From Planomonospora sp. ID67723 (lineage in GTDB: Bacteria; Actinomycetota; Actinomycetes; Streptosporangiales; Streptosporangiaceae), in the NCBI RefSeq assembly GCF_015711605.1, contig NZ_JABTEZ010000005.1, positions 496,001-560,000 of the forward strand: 64,000 nt of DNA, read 5' to 3'. The position numbers and the translations under genes were made by a program. Positions 15,992 through 25,076 of this stretch are shown piece by piece (positions within the stretch are counted from its first letter, which is position 1; the number at the start of each line of letters is the position of its first letter). The notes under the pieces are model-generated. The model had not been told where the DNA came from. It was given only the letters and a program-made list of their open reading frames with translations, and did no database searches.

Positions 15992-17080
15992 CTATTCATC
16001 CAAGTTGAAGTTTTCCAGAAGCCGCTCTAATGTAAATTTGTTGCGTAGTTTGCAGGCGCTATTCTGGTTGGCAAACATCCCGCGTGCCCAGATGGCCTGC
16101 TCACGCGGAACACTCTGAATCCATGTAACGGGCACAATGTACTCCAGCAGGGCTTCGTCCTGATCGTCGCCCTCGTGCCGATAGCTCGCTTTCAGATCAA
16201 GTTCTGTGAACCGCCGAGTTTCCCCGTTGATCTCCAGCATCGCTTCCTTTGCAGAGCGTGCCTCGCCAATCACTGTGCCAACGCCGACGTAGCCGGTCTT
16301 GGGGATGCAAGCGAAGATGCGCGCCCCGATGGGCAGATTGACGAGCGTCCGGGAGAACCAGGAACCGCCTCCAGCGGATACGAACCCGTATCTGCGAGCG
16401 TCGTCCCAGCTGCGAGCCCCACCCTCCTCGCCCAGGGCTACGTACCAGTCCTGACCATTCCATGTCTCCTTGGTGCTGCTCCGCTGCTTGACGGAGATCG
16501 CGCGCGACGGCTTGCTCTCATCGATCAGCCAGGTGCGAGCTAGATATCGACGACCATCATCTTCAAAGTATCGAAAAAACACGACATTGACTGGAACTGC
16601 GAACGAGCTGAGATAACTTACGATTCGCTCCGTAGCAGGATCGACGTCATAAGCCACGATCGTTAACCGGTGATCGGCGTTAAGTTCGTCTGGCGGGTTG
16701 ATTCCAAACACATTGAAGAACGTCGTCTCGAAGGGGAGCTCTTGACGCGATGCAGCATAGATGGTCAGGACGTCGTCGTGGCTCAGGTTCTTGACCCATG
16801 AGGCGTAGTCAAGGATCTGAGCCACGACTTCCCGCGGGGTACGGCCACGCTTCAGCTCTAGGACGTGAAGCGTGCCCTCGGCATCGATCCCGAGCAGGTC
16901 GATGAGTCCGCCGAAGTCCGTGGGCACCTGCCGACCGATGATCATCACCGGCTCGCCGAGGATCGTGGGGTCCTGGGCGATCAGCATTTCCAGCTGTGAT
17001 TCCAATGGAATCGCACCGGAGGTGACACGAACGGGTTCGCCGCTCTCACCTATCCGCCAGAGTCCCACTTCGTACGCCAT
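15992..17080 (-). CDS. NucS-like (DUF91) nuclease of the RM operon
   Basis: 362 residues. The N-terminal PD-(D/E)XK fold (about 25-130) has GGLIDLLGID with Asp61, then LHVLELKRG giving Glu75 and Lys77, and Gln88 in a following helix (VVAQILDYASWV). This matches the endonuclease NucS/DUF91 family. The C-terminal 200 residues (QDWYVALGEEGGARSWDDA ... GARIFACIPKTGYVGVGTV) look like a separate beta-rich, possibly DNA-binding domain. It starts 23 bases after the hsdM stop codon, so it is the last gene of the RM operon. It probably cleaves DNA, either as an extra effector or in foreign-DNA surveillance; its exact role with a type I system is unproven. GC content is lower than in host genes. Confidence 0.8.
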   Translation of the reverse strand: MAYEVGLWRIGESGEPVRVTSGAIPLESQLEMLIAQDPTILGEPVMIIGRQVPTDFGGLIDLLGIDAEGTLHVLELKRGRTPREVVAQILDYASWVKNLSHDDVLTIYAASRQELPFETTFFNVFGINPPDELNADHRLTIVAYDVDPATERIVSYLSSFAVPVNVVFFRYFEDDGRRYLARTWLIDESKPSRAISVKQRSSTKETWNGQDWYVALGEEGGARSWDDARRYGFVSAGGGSWFSRTLVNLPIGARIFACIPKTGYVGVGTVIGEARSAKEAMLEINGETRRFTELDLKASYRHEGDDQDEALLEYIVPVTWIQSVPREQAIWARGMFANQNSACKLRNKFTLERLLENFNLDE

Positions 17081-17103
17081 GCGAATCCCTTCGTCCGGGA
17101 GAC

Positions 17104-18609
17104 TTACGAACCGGCAGACCTTGCTCGCGCCTGCTGCAGGGCCTCGGCGATCGCGGCGAACTCGCTGAGCGCGGCCTCCAGATCCTCCACGATCTCCTGC
17201 GCGATCACCTCAGGAGGCAGCAGTGAGTCGGCGTCCTCCAGTGCGGGGTCCTTCAGCCAGGTGATGTCGAGGTTGACCTTGTCCCGGGCCATCAGCTCGT
17301 CGTAGCCGAACGGCCGGAACCGCTCTGTCTCGATCCGGTTCGCACGCGGCTCCCCCGGCCGGTAGCACTTGACGAAGTCGTCCAGGTGCTCGCGGCGGAG
17401 CGGGTTCTGCTTGAGCGTGAAGTGCTGGCCGACGCGGAAGTCATAGACCCACAGTGTCTCCGTCCACGCCTGGCCGGGCCGGGCCTCCTTCTTATCGAAG
17501 AACAGCACGTTGGCTTTGACCCCGCCGGCGTAGAAGATGCCGGTCGGCAGCCGCAGCAGCGTGTGCACGTCGAACTGCTTGAGTAGGCGCTTGCGTACGG
17601 TCTCGCCCGCCCCGCCCTCGAACAGGACATTGTCGGGGACGACCACTGCGGCCCGGCCGGGAATCGCGAGCATCGAGGCGATGTGCTGGACAAAGTTGAG
17701 CTGCTTGTTGGTGGTGGTGGTCCAAAAGTCCTGCCGGTTGTAGGAGATCGCCTCCCTGTCCGCCCTACCGTCCTCGCCGATGACGGTGATCGAGGACTTC
17801 TTGCCGAACGGCGGATTGGCCAGCACCACGCTCGGATGCCGGGCGGGCGGCTCGGCCAGGGCGTCGCGGACCTCGATCAGGGAGGCGCCGTTCGGCCTGC
17901 CGATCCCGTGCACGATCATGTTCATCGCCGCGAGCCTGGCTGTGCCGTCCACCAGTTCGGTCCCGCTGATCGCACCGGAGGCGAGCCGGTCGCGCTGCTC
18001 GGGCGTGAGCGAGGAGCCGTGGTGCCCGACGATGTAGTCGTGTGCGGCCAGCAGGAAGCCGCCGGTGCCGCAGGCCGGGTCGGCAACCGTGTCGTCCGGC
18101 CCCGGCTGGACACAGTCGACCATCGCCGCGATCAGCGCACGCGGCGTGAAGTACTGGCCCGCACCGGTCTTGACGTCCTCGGCGCCCTTGGCGAGCAGCT
18201 CCTCGTAAGCGTCGCCCTTGACGTCGGCCCCCTGGCTTGACCAGTTCTCCTTACCGATCAGGTCGACGATGAGCCGCTTCAGCTTCGCCGGATCCTGGAT
18301 TCGGTTCTGTGCCTTACGGAAGATCGTCCCAAGCGTGCCCGGCTGCTTGGCGAGGTGTTCCAGCGTCTTGCGGTAGTCCTTCTCCAGGTCCTGGGCCTCG
18401 GCGTCGAGCAACGCCTGCCACCTGGCCGCCACCCCGGCGAGCGCGGTGTCCGGGTTGAGCTTCCGGTTGGCCCGCTCGTGCGCCATCTTCAGGAAGAGCA
18501 GATAGGTGAGCTGCTCGATGTAGTCGATCGTGGAGACACCGTCGTCACGGAGGACGTCGCAGTAGTTCCACAGCTTCGCGACCAGCCGTCGCGTGTCCAC
18601 CGCGCTCAC
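17104..18609 (-). CDS. hsdM: type I RM adenine methyltransferase subunit HsdM
   Basis: 501 residues. The helical HsdM N-terminal domain (about 8-130) is followed by the N6-adenine methylase domain. SAM motif I is DPACGTGGFLLAA (177-189) and catalytic motif IV is ANPPFGKK (264-271). HsdM with HsdS methylates adenines in the bipartite target and joins HsdR for restriction. ATG 18609 overlaps the hsdS stop codon by four bases. Full length for the family, with both catalytic motifs intact. Confidence 0.95.
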   Translation of the reverse strand: MSAVDTRRLVAKLWNYCDVLRDDGVSTIDYIEQLTYLLFLKMAHERANRKLNPDTALAGVAARWQALLDAEAQDLEKDYRKTLEHLAKQPGTLGTIFRKAQNRIQDPAKLKRLIVDLIGKENWSSQGADVKGDAYEELLAKGAEDVKTGAGQYFTPRALIAAMVDCVQPGPDDTVADPACGTGGFLLAAHDYIVGHHGSSLTPEQRDRLASGAISGTELVDGTARLAAMNMIVHGIGRPNGASLIEVRDALAEPPARHPSVVLANPPFGKKSSITVIGEDGRADREAISYNRQDFWTTTTNKQLNFVQHIASMLAIPGRAAVVVPDNVLFEGGAGETVRKRLLKQFDVHTLLRLPTGIFYAGGVKANVLFFDKKEARPGQAWTETLWVYDFRVGQHFTLKQNPLRREHLDDFVKCYRPGEPRANRIETERFRPFGYDELMARDKVNLDITWLKDPALEDADSLLPPEVIAQEIVEDLEAALSEFAAIAEALQQARARSAGS

Positions 18610-20192
18610 AGCAGCGTCTCCTGTACGGGGGTGCCCTTCAGGGGTGAAGGGGCAGGGATATTGACGATCGGACTCGTGCCGTCTTCCGGTCGCGTATGGC
18701 CCTCGCTTATGGGCTCGGCCGCCTTCAGCCCGGTACGGCGGGTGCGACGTTTGGGAGCCGGTACGGCCGCATGCTCCGACTTGATCTTCTCCAGCAAAAC
18801 TGATGCGGGCTCATCCATCGGATCCTGCGGAACTAACCGCCCAGAAAATGCCTCACGGAAGATGGATTGACGCATATGTCTTCCCCGGCTAACAGCACTA
18901 ATAATTGCGGCGTCTACGCGATCAGCTTGATCCATGTGTACATTCGCCCACTCGACCAATTCGTCCTGGATTTCAGGCGGAGGAATAGGAACATCAAGTT
19001 GGCGGATTTCAGCCAGCCCCAGCCGAGGACGACCGACGCCATGAATGCGATCAGCCGTACGCCGCCTGGAAGTCGGGGAGCGAAGTACGAGGTTTAAATA
19101 ATCCGCGCGCACTTCGGGATGAAGCCTTACACGAATGCAGTCAGCCTTCACGATGGCTAATTCTTTAAGCTCTGGCATCACACAACAGCGCGGGAGCTCG
19201 GCACCCAGCGAAGCGACCAGAAGATCCCCCGAAATCACTTCGTGTTTACGAAGATCCGCGAAGTGCTCGGGAGAGATGTGAGCCCGCTCGTCAATGAATT
19301 CGCCATCTCCGATGTTTTGCAGGCGGACCACCCTAGGCCCCTCGCCAGTGTAATGGCTCGACTTAAGATTAGATCCGAATGGACCATCCGTGATAGCGCC
19401 AGCTTCAGGAGCCTGGAGATCATTAAGCTTTCCCCAGATCCACCCATCAGGAAGCGCAGGCAATTCCGAGGAATTTTCCCTGTTCCCCTCTGAGGACCTA
19501 GACCTCACTCTAACTGCCCGATCGAGTCCGACGCGCAAGCGAGACAAGAAGGCTTCCCCGCTCTCAGACCACGCTGAAGAAGTCGAAACTTGTCCGCTAG
19601 ACAACCGCTCCCGAATCATTGAACGGAATAATTCAACTTTTTCCCTTCCCTTCTGAAGTGAGATTATGGCCACATCAAGACGGGAGAGATGGTCTTCGAG
19701 AGCAGCAACGATGCGTCGCTGTTCCGCCAATGGCGGCAGTGGAACTGGAACCCTGCGGAGTTGCTCCTGCGGAAGGTGCTTGATCGTGCTCCCGGTAGCG
19801 AACGTCAGCAACCTGCCTTCTCGGCTCAGGTGCTCGAACAAGTAGCGGATGTACCGCGAGTCGATCCCGCCATATGGGCGCACCCGGTGGAGGGCCTTCT
19901 GGAATGCCATATATCTGCCTTCGTGGTTCCAGATGGCGCATCGGCCGATCTCTCCGCCCTCACACATCAGCAGATCGCCGACCTCAAGCTTGAAAACGTC
20001 CTCCTGACCAGGAGGAATGTCCATGGTGAGGACGTCGTCCAAGTCGATACGGCCCCACTGCACGTTGACGTTCCGGAGGTACGGCCTGGGGTGCTCCCCG
20101 GTATCCTTTCTCCGGTCGAGCATCTTTCCCAACATGGTCTCAGCAATTTCACCGAGAGTGGTGCTTACCCAGCCGGAGGGCAGGTCGGTCAT
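18606..20192 (-). CDS. hsdS: type I RM specificity subunit HsdS
   Basis: 528 residues with two target-recognition domains: about 1-175 (LPSGWVSTTLGEI ... PVPLPPLAEQRRIVAALE, a conserved helical spacer entry) and about 250-440 (LPDGWIWGKL ... VPIPPPEIQDELVEWAN), each followed by coiled-coil dimension helices. A 70-residue basic, proline-rich tail follows. HsdS sets the DNA sequence recognised by the complex. The second recognition domain (about 18900-19450) has strikingly lower GC than its surroundings, as expected of exchanged target-recognition cassettes. It overlaps hsdR and hsdM by four bases at either end. The recognition sequence cannot be read from the protein. Confidence 0.95.
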   Translation of the reverse strand: MTDLPSGWVSTTLGEIAETMLGKMLDRRKDTGEHPRPYLRNVNVQWGRIDLDDVLTMDIPPGQEDVFKLEVGDLLMCEGGEIGRCAIWNHEGRYMAFQKALHRVRPYGGIDSRYIRYLFEHLSREGRLLTFATGSTIKHLPQEQLRRVPVPLPPLAEQRRIVAALEDHLSRLDVAIISLQKGREKVELFRSMIRERLSSGQVSTSSAWSESGEAFLSRLRVGLDRAVRVRSRSSEGNRENSSELPALPDGWIWGKLNDLQAPEAGAITDGPFGSNLKSSHYTGEGPRVVRLQNIGDGEFIDERAHISPEHFADLRKHEVISGDLLVASLGAELPRCCVMPELKELAIVKADCIRVRLHPEVRADYLNLVLRSPTSRRRTADRIHGVGRPRLGLAEIRQLDVPIPPPEIQDELVEWANVHMDQADRVDAAIISAVSRGRHMRQSIFREAFSGRLVPQDPMDEPASVLLEKIKSEHAAVPAPKRRTRRTGLKAAEPISEGHTRPEDGTSPIVNIPAPSPLKGTPVQETLL

Positions 20193-23100
20193 GCGGTGAG
20201 GTCTCGATTCAGATCATTGAGGATGGTCTCGGCAAGGTCGTCGCCGAAGGCGTGGAGGAAGCCGTCGGTGCCGCCGCGTTCGGTGAACGGTACTTGCTCC
20301 AGGTCATTGTGGTCGAACGCCGCACTGGTCGCGACCACATCGCGGATTCGCTCCAGCCACCAGATCTGGTCACCGGTGAAGCGGACCCCCGACTGCTCCT
20401 GACGGGCGAGCCAGTTGGTGAAGCGCTCCTCGATGACGCTCTGGTGCGGCCGGGGCTGCCCGTCGATCAGGCCGAGCTCGAAGCGGATGAGCTGGATCAG
20501 GTCAGCCACGCCGTGCCGTACTCCCTGACCGGCGGCGGCCTTGCCGACCTGCTCGTACGCCTCCCAGAGCCGGTCGGGGGTCCACTGGTACGGCGGGCGG
20601 GCCAGCTGCGAGGAGAGCTCCTTGAGCTGACGGTAGACCTCGCGCCCATCGGCCCCGTTCCGGTAGGCGATCTCAAGGGCGGTCAGCTCGTCGCGGTGCT
20701 CCCGTACATAGTCGGCCCAGGAGGTGACGATGCGCTCGGCGGTATCGCCCCGGTCCACGCCCCGCGCTTCGATCAGGTTGTCCTGGTTGACCTCGTCGTA
20801 CACGATGTCGTGGGCGCGGCGGATGTCGAGCAGCCGCTGCCGGAACTCCGGGTCGGCCAGCGGCTCTACGGCCTGCTCGACCAGACGGCGTTCCCAGCCT
20901 CTGCCAGTCTGCCGGGCCGCCTCCAGTACGTCGGGATCATTGCACCGGGACAGGCTCCGCACCACATCGGTCAGCGGCCGCCCGGCGAGGCGTTCCAGCT
21001 CGGCTCGCTCCTCGGAAGTGATCTGCTTGTTGAGGCGGGCGAGGCGTGAGGCGAGTGTGGAGGTCTCCTCCAGTGACAGGCTGAGCGTGCCGGCCTTCTT
21101 CAGCAACCGATCCAGGCTGATCTGCTTCTCGGTGTGCTTCTCCAGCGGAGAGGCGTCCACGCGCTCGGAGTCGGTGACGCCGGCCGCATCGACCAGCACG
21201 AAACGGTCCTTTGCTGCGACGTCGGGGGTGACGGCGTGCAGTTCGTTCGGGTCGATGCTGCGGGCGCCACGTCCCTTCATCTGCTCGAACATCGCCCAGC
21301 TCTTCACCTCGTTGAGGAAGAAGACACACTCCAGGGGCTTGATGTCGGTCCCCGTGGCGATCATGTTGACGGTGACGGCGATCCGCAGCTCCGGGCTATT
21401 GCGGAAGGCCGCGATGAGCTTGTCCGGGTTCTTCGCCGTGTATGTGATCTTCTGGCAGAACTCGTTGCCCTGGTTGAAGATCTGACGGACCATGCCAACG
21501 ATCTCCTCGGCGTGGTTCTCGTCCACAGCGAAGACAAGCGTCTTGGGCACGTACGTCCGCTCGGGCTGACCAGGCTGGCGCGGGAAGATCTCGGTGAACA
21601 GACGGTCGCGGAAAGTCTCCAGGACAAGCTTGAGCTGGCCCTTGCTCACGACCTTCCGGCCCAGCTGGCGTCCGGTGTAGGCGTAGTCGTCGTCCAGTTC
21701 CTCATACCGCTGTGCCCGGGTCTTGCGGTCGAGCTTGGGCACCACGATCCCCTCGGGGATGACCGCGCCGTTCTCCCCGATCTCGGTGCGGATCCGGTAG
21801 ACGTTGAAGTCGACGTTGACGCCATCGGCCACCGCCTCGGTGTAGGTGTACTCGCTGACCAGGTTCTGGTGGAAGAACCCGAAGGTCTGCGCGACCGGGG
21901 TCGCGGTCAGGCCGACAAGGTAGGCGTCGAAGTACTCCAGGACCGCACGCCACTGGCCGTAGATGGAGCGGTGACACTCGTCCACGATGATGAGATCGAA
22001 GGTCTCCGGCGGGATCCTCGGGTTGTACTCGACCCCCACCACTTCGTCGATGTCGTAGGAGTCGAGCGACTCGTCCTCGGTGTCCGCGGACGGAACCTCC
22101 TTGCCCTTGAGCATGGCGTAGAGCCGCTGGACCGTGGAGATCACGACCTTGGACGAGTCGAGCATGTCGGCGCCGGCCAGCCGCTGCACATTGAACAGGT
22201 CGCTGAACTTGCGGCCGTCGTCGGGTGTGACGTAGTTGGTGAACTCGGTGAGCGCCTGCTTGCCCAGGTTGTTCCGGTCCACAAGGAACAGCACCCGGAA
22301 CGCTCCAGCATGCTGGAGCAGCCGGTAGGAGGAGGTGACCGCGGTGTAGGTCTTGCCCGCCCCTGTCGCCATCTGAATGAGAGAGCGCGGCTCGTTCCGC
22401 TGCAGCGCTGCCTCCAGCCCCTTTACGGCGCGCACCTGTGCCGGACGCAATCCCTTCTCGGCCAGCTCCGGCAGGCCACAATGGAGCTTGGCACGGAGAG
22501 TCGGCGCCGCCTCGTCATCTTCTGCCGCACGCATCCACCGGGCCAGCGTCTCGGGCCGGTGGAAGGAGAAGACCTCGCGGGAACGGGGGTTGGGGTCGAG
22601 CGTGTTGGTGAAGTGGGTCTCGGTCGCGGTCGTCTCGTATCGGAACGGCAGCGGCATCCGCCAAGCCTGCATCTGCTGGGACGCAGTCAGCCTCTCGGCG
22701 TAGCGGGCCGACTGCTTCTCGACCGCGCGCAGCGCCGTACCCTCCCGCTTGGCCTCCACCACACCGACCAGCTTGCGATCGACATAGAGCAGGTAGTCCG
22801 CCGGGCCGCTGGCGGTATACGCCTCCCGGATTGCCACACCCTGGCCCGCGTATAGGTTCACCTTGTCGGCGTCCTGAACCAGCCAGCCGGACGCGACGAA
22901 CATCCGGTCGACCTCCTCGCGGACCTCCTTCTCGGTGCGAGGCTGCCTGGCGACATGGACGGCCCGCGCGATGAGGTTGTCCCGCTCGACCGCGGACGGC
23001 TTCTTGATCTGCTGGAGGCTTCGGGCGAAGGCAGCCTCCATCTCGGCCAGGCGCGCGTCCATCTGCTCGACCAGGGTCTGCAGCCGGTCCCGATCTGCGG

Positions 23101-23719
23101 TCGCCTGCTCCAGAGCGCGCTGAGCCTCGGCACGCGCCCGTGCTTCAGCCTCCAGCAGAGTGGCCTTCTCGTCCCGTGTGACCAGTGCCTCCGCCAGCCG
23201 CTCACGATGCGCGGCCAGTTCGGCGCGGAGCTGGTCGAGCTGAGCCTGTTCAGCCGCGTTCGCCGCCTGAACCGTCTCCGGATCGGCCGGAGGGACGAAT
23301 GCGAACGTGCGCCCGTCATCGGGGCGCAACGCCCGGTGGAACCAGACTCCCAGCTCAAAGCAGAGCTTGACACAGTTGAGTGCGGCGCGGACATCCCCGT
23401 AGTGGGTGTGGACGGCCCGGTTTCCAGAGCTCCGCACCTGGTCAAAGGCCTGACGGATTTGCGGGACCAGCACCCCGGCCCTATTCAGAGCATGGATGCG
23501 CCCGTTCTGGTCGTCCTGCTGAACCGTGGTGTTGGTGAGCCGGACCAGCAGCTTGGCGAGGATCTCCGTGAAACGCCGGGCCTTGTACATCGCGGCGTCA
23601 GGATCGGTATGGACGTGCGACTCGGCGGACACGCCGTCCAGAACGAGCATCGGTTCGTGAATCAGCAGAAATCCGAAGTTCGGCGATCGCTGCGCCAACT
23701 CTTCGATGTGGCTGCTCAT
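20189..23719 (-). CDS. hsdR: type I RM restriction subunit HsdR
   Basis: 1176 residues from ATG 23719, preceded by GGTGAGGGCAGGG; a Met at 23758 would add 13. An N-terminal DUF4145-like region (about 1-125) and a long coiled coil (about 150-235) precede the PD-(D/E)XK nuclease (GPADYLLYVD ... VVEAKREG). The helicase motor follows: Walker A ATGAGKT (451-457), DECH (580-583), LTATPVA, and QMKGRGARS as motif VI. A C-terminal helical domain binds the methylase. HsdR translocates and cuts unmodified DNA. The operon starts here. The DUF4145 front end is a variant seen in EcoEI-like type I enzymes. All catalytic motifs are intact. Confidence 0.95.
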   Translation of the reverse strand: MSSHIEELAQRSPNFGFLLIHEPMLVLDGVSAESHVHTDPDAAMYKARRFTEILAKLLVRLTNTTVQQDDQNGRIHALNRAGVLVPQIRQAFDQVRSSGNRAVHTHYGDVRAALNCVKLCFELGVWFHRALRPDDGRTFAFVPPADPETVQAANAAEQAQLDQLRAELAAHRERLAEALVTRDEKATLLEAEARARAEAQRALEQATADRDRLQTLVEQMDARLAEMEAAFARSLQQIKKPSAVERDNLIARAVHVARQPRTEKEVREEVDRMFVASGWLVQDADKVNLYAGQGVAIREAYTASGPADYLLYVDRKLVGVVEAKREGTALRAVEKQSARYAERLTASQQMQAWRMPLPFRYETTATETHFTNTLDPNPRSREVFSFHRPETLARWMRAAEDDEAAPTLRAKLHCGLPELAEKGLRPAQVRAVKGLEAALQRNEPRSLIQMATGAGKTYTAVTSSYRLLQHAGAFRVLFLVDRNNLGKQALTEFTNYVTPDDGRKFSDLFNVQRLAGADMLDSSKVVISTVQRLYAMLKGKEVPSADTEDESLDSYDIDEVVGVEYNPRIPPETFDLIIVDECHRSIYGQWRAVLEYFDAYLVGLTATPVAQTFGFFHQNLVSEYTYTEAVADGVNVDFNVYRIRTEIGENGAVIPEGIVVPKLDRKTRAQRYEELDDDYAYTGRQLGRKVVSKGQLKLVLETFRDRLFTEIFPRQPGQPERTYVPKTLVFAVDENHAEEIVGMVRQIFNQGNEFCQKITYTAKNPDKLIAAFRNSPELRIAVTVNMIATGTDIKPLECVFFLNEVKSWAMFEQMKGRGARSIDPNELHAVTPDVAAKDRFVLVDAAGVTDSERVDASPLEKHTEKQISLDRLLKKAGTLSLSLEETSTLASRLARLNKQITSEERAELERLAGRPLTDVVRSLSRCNDPDVLEAARQTGRGWERRLVEQAVEPLADPEFRQRLLDIRRAHDIVYDEVNQDNLIEARGVDRGDTAERIVTSWADYVREHRDELTALEIAYRNGADGREVYRQLKELSSQLARPPYQWTPDRLWEAYEQVGKAAAGQGVRHGVADLIQLIRFELGLIDGQPRPHQSVIEERFTNWLARQEQSGVRFTGDQIWWLERIRDVVATSAAFDHNDLEQVPFTERGGTDGFLHAFGDDLAETILNDLNRDLTA

Positions 23720-23888
23720 CCCTGCCCTCACCTGTCCATCGTCATCTGCGATCAACAAAGCCTTGCAGGATATCCCATAATTTCCAAGATTTCGTAGTGA
23801 AATTTTAATTTCTTAACGTGTTGATGTGATCACTATCCGCTGAGATCGCATCGTCGGAGCGAGCGCCAGCCTGCCGCGAGGCTTCAGC

Positions 23889-23913
23889 TCCTCGGGCCTG
23901 GCGGCCCTGCGGT
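23889..23913. repeat. 25-bp direct repeat, right copy
   Basis: Identical to 15760-15784 in the same orientation. It lies about 170 bases upstream of hsdR, so the two copies flank hsdR-hsdS-hsdM-DUF91. Confidence 0.75.
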
Positions 23914-24079
23914 GCGGGTCCTCTTGCAATCGAGCATCTTGGCGACAAGTCCGAGCAAATGCGGGACATGCGCGGGATGATCTTACGAAGGGCGCGGGCC
24001 ATGCCGGGCATTCGCACAGCTCACACCACTTGAGCCAGCCGTACAACCCCCACTCTCCTAATGCGGGTGCCTTCGATTT

Positions 24080-24184
24080 GCTTGCCGGAGCCCGCCCGGC
24101 CGCTTGGCGGCCCGGCGGGCTGCGCTGCGGCCTGGGGGCCGTTCTCGCCCACCAGCCGCCCGCGTCCAGCGGGCTCCGGCAAGC
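24080..24184. repeat. 15-bp perfect inverted repeat with 75-base GC-rich loop
   Basis: GCTTGCCGGAGCCCG at 24080-24094 and CGGGCTCCGGCAAGC at 24170-24184. The loop contains further short palindromes (GGCGGCCCGGCGGGC). Candidate double-strand or single-strand origin of the rolling-circle replicon, or a terminator for the 24343 gene; no nick site can be identified. Confidence 0.5.
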
Positions 24185-24342
24185 AGTCGCCCACCGCTTC
24201 GCCACCGGCCCCAACCGCTACGCGGCCCCTATGGGGTGCTTCGCATTGGCGCCGGCCGCTCCGCTCCCATGAGCGATTCCCGCGTTGCCGAGACAAGGCG
24301 TGGTGACGCCGTCCCTCCAGATCTCACGTCACCACGCCCGTC

Positions 24343-24630
24343 CTACCGGGCTCTTCCGGACAGCAGTGCCGCCCAGACTGCCCGAGCCTCATTGACCGGC
24401 CAGCGCGGAGTCTCGCGCACCTCAGGCATGTCATCGAGTTGGACAGTGCGCCGGATGAACGCCTGCCCGCCGCCCTGACACAGTTCGTAGACCGTGGCAC
24501 GGCATATGCACGTCCACGCCATCGGTCGCACCCGTTCCAGGGTCCGGTACGGCATCCGCCAGGCCAAGCGGATGTGATCACGCTGGACCATCGCAACGTG
24601 CGGGCTCACACACTCCTCCAGCACGATCAT
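24343..24630 (-). CDS. element-borne small hypothetical protein
   Basis: 95 residues starting MIVLEECVSPHVAMVQRDHI. Cys-containing segments TCICRATVYELCQGGG and a C-terminal WPVNEARAVWAALLS are visible. ATG 24630 overlaps the stop codon of the gene before it (ATGA), so the two are coupled. No domain recognised. Small coupled pairs of this kind follow XRE regulators in actinomycete integrative elements. Confidence 0.7.
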   Translation of the reverse strand: MIVLEECVSPHVAMVQRDHIRLAWRMPYRTLERVRPMAWTCICRATVYELCQGGGQAFIRRTVQLDDMPEVRETPRWPVNEARAVWAALLSGRAR

Positions 24631-24950
24631 GACGTCCTGTCCGACGACTCCGGCAAGGGATGCGCGACCCGCAGAGCCTCATAGCGCCGAGCCACACGGC
24701 GAGCGGCCCGCGCCGGGTCAGTGGCCGGATGCCAGGCGTAGGTGAAGCGCTGACGCTGGGCGTCCCAGCCGGTCCTCCACCAGTAGCGATCTTCCTTGCA
24801 CCACACGACCAGGCCCGTCCAGACCGACACCAGCGCCAGCCCGTAGCCGTCGTGAACGTCGGCGGCGATGCCCTGCTGTTCCAGTTCGGTTCGGAGTTCT
24901 TCGGCGGCGATCACCGAAGGTTCCGCGAGATGTCCGCGCGCTACCGGCAT
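24627..24950 (-). CDS. element-borne small hypothetical protein
   Basis: 107 residues. An N-terminal helix (VIAAEELRTELEQQG) is followed by beta segments rich in Trp (VSVWTGLVVWCKEDRYWWRTGW), then a basic helix ARAARRVARRYEAL. GGAGGAAGG precedes ATG 24950. It lies 126 bases after the XRE gene and is coupled to the 24343 gene. Not recognised; soluble, and might bind nucleic acid through the basic helix (weak inference). Confidence 0.7.
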   Translation of the reverse strand: MPVARGHLAEPSVIAAEELRTELEQQGIAADVHDGYGLALVSVWTGLVVWCKEDRYWWRTGWDAQRQRFTYAWHPATDPARAARRVARRYEALRVAHPLPESSDRTS

Positions 24951-25076
24951 GGCGTGGCCTTCCTCCTGACATCGAGAAATGGCTGATGTCTCAGCAGGTC
25001 AGGAGAGACCGTAGGCGCGATATCGCAGGGGAAGCCGTACCGCTGTGAAGCCAAAGAACCCGCACAAAAGTGTGGA

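Larger units (their letters stand above)
23720..24342. other. intergenic region upstream of hsdR, structured DNA
   Basis: No gene is supported. It holds an AT-rich stretch (about 23775-23825) suited to the hsdR promoter, the right copy of the 25-base repeat, and a large inverted repeat (24080-24184). Confidence 0.5.

Noticed and set aside
24343-24950. Overlapping gene pair considered as toxin-antitoxin
   Set aside because: No toxin fold (PIN, RelE, MazF) or antitoxin DNA-binding motif is recognisable; size alone is not evidence.
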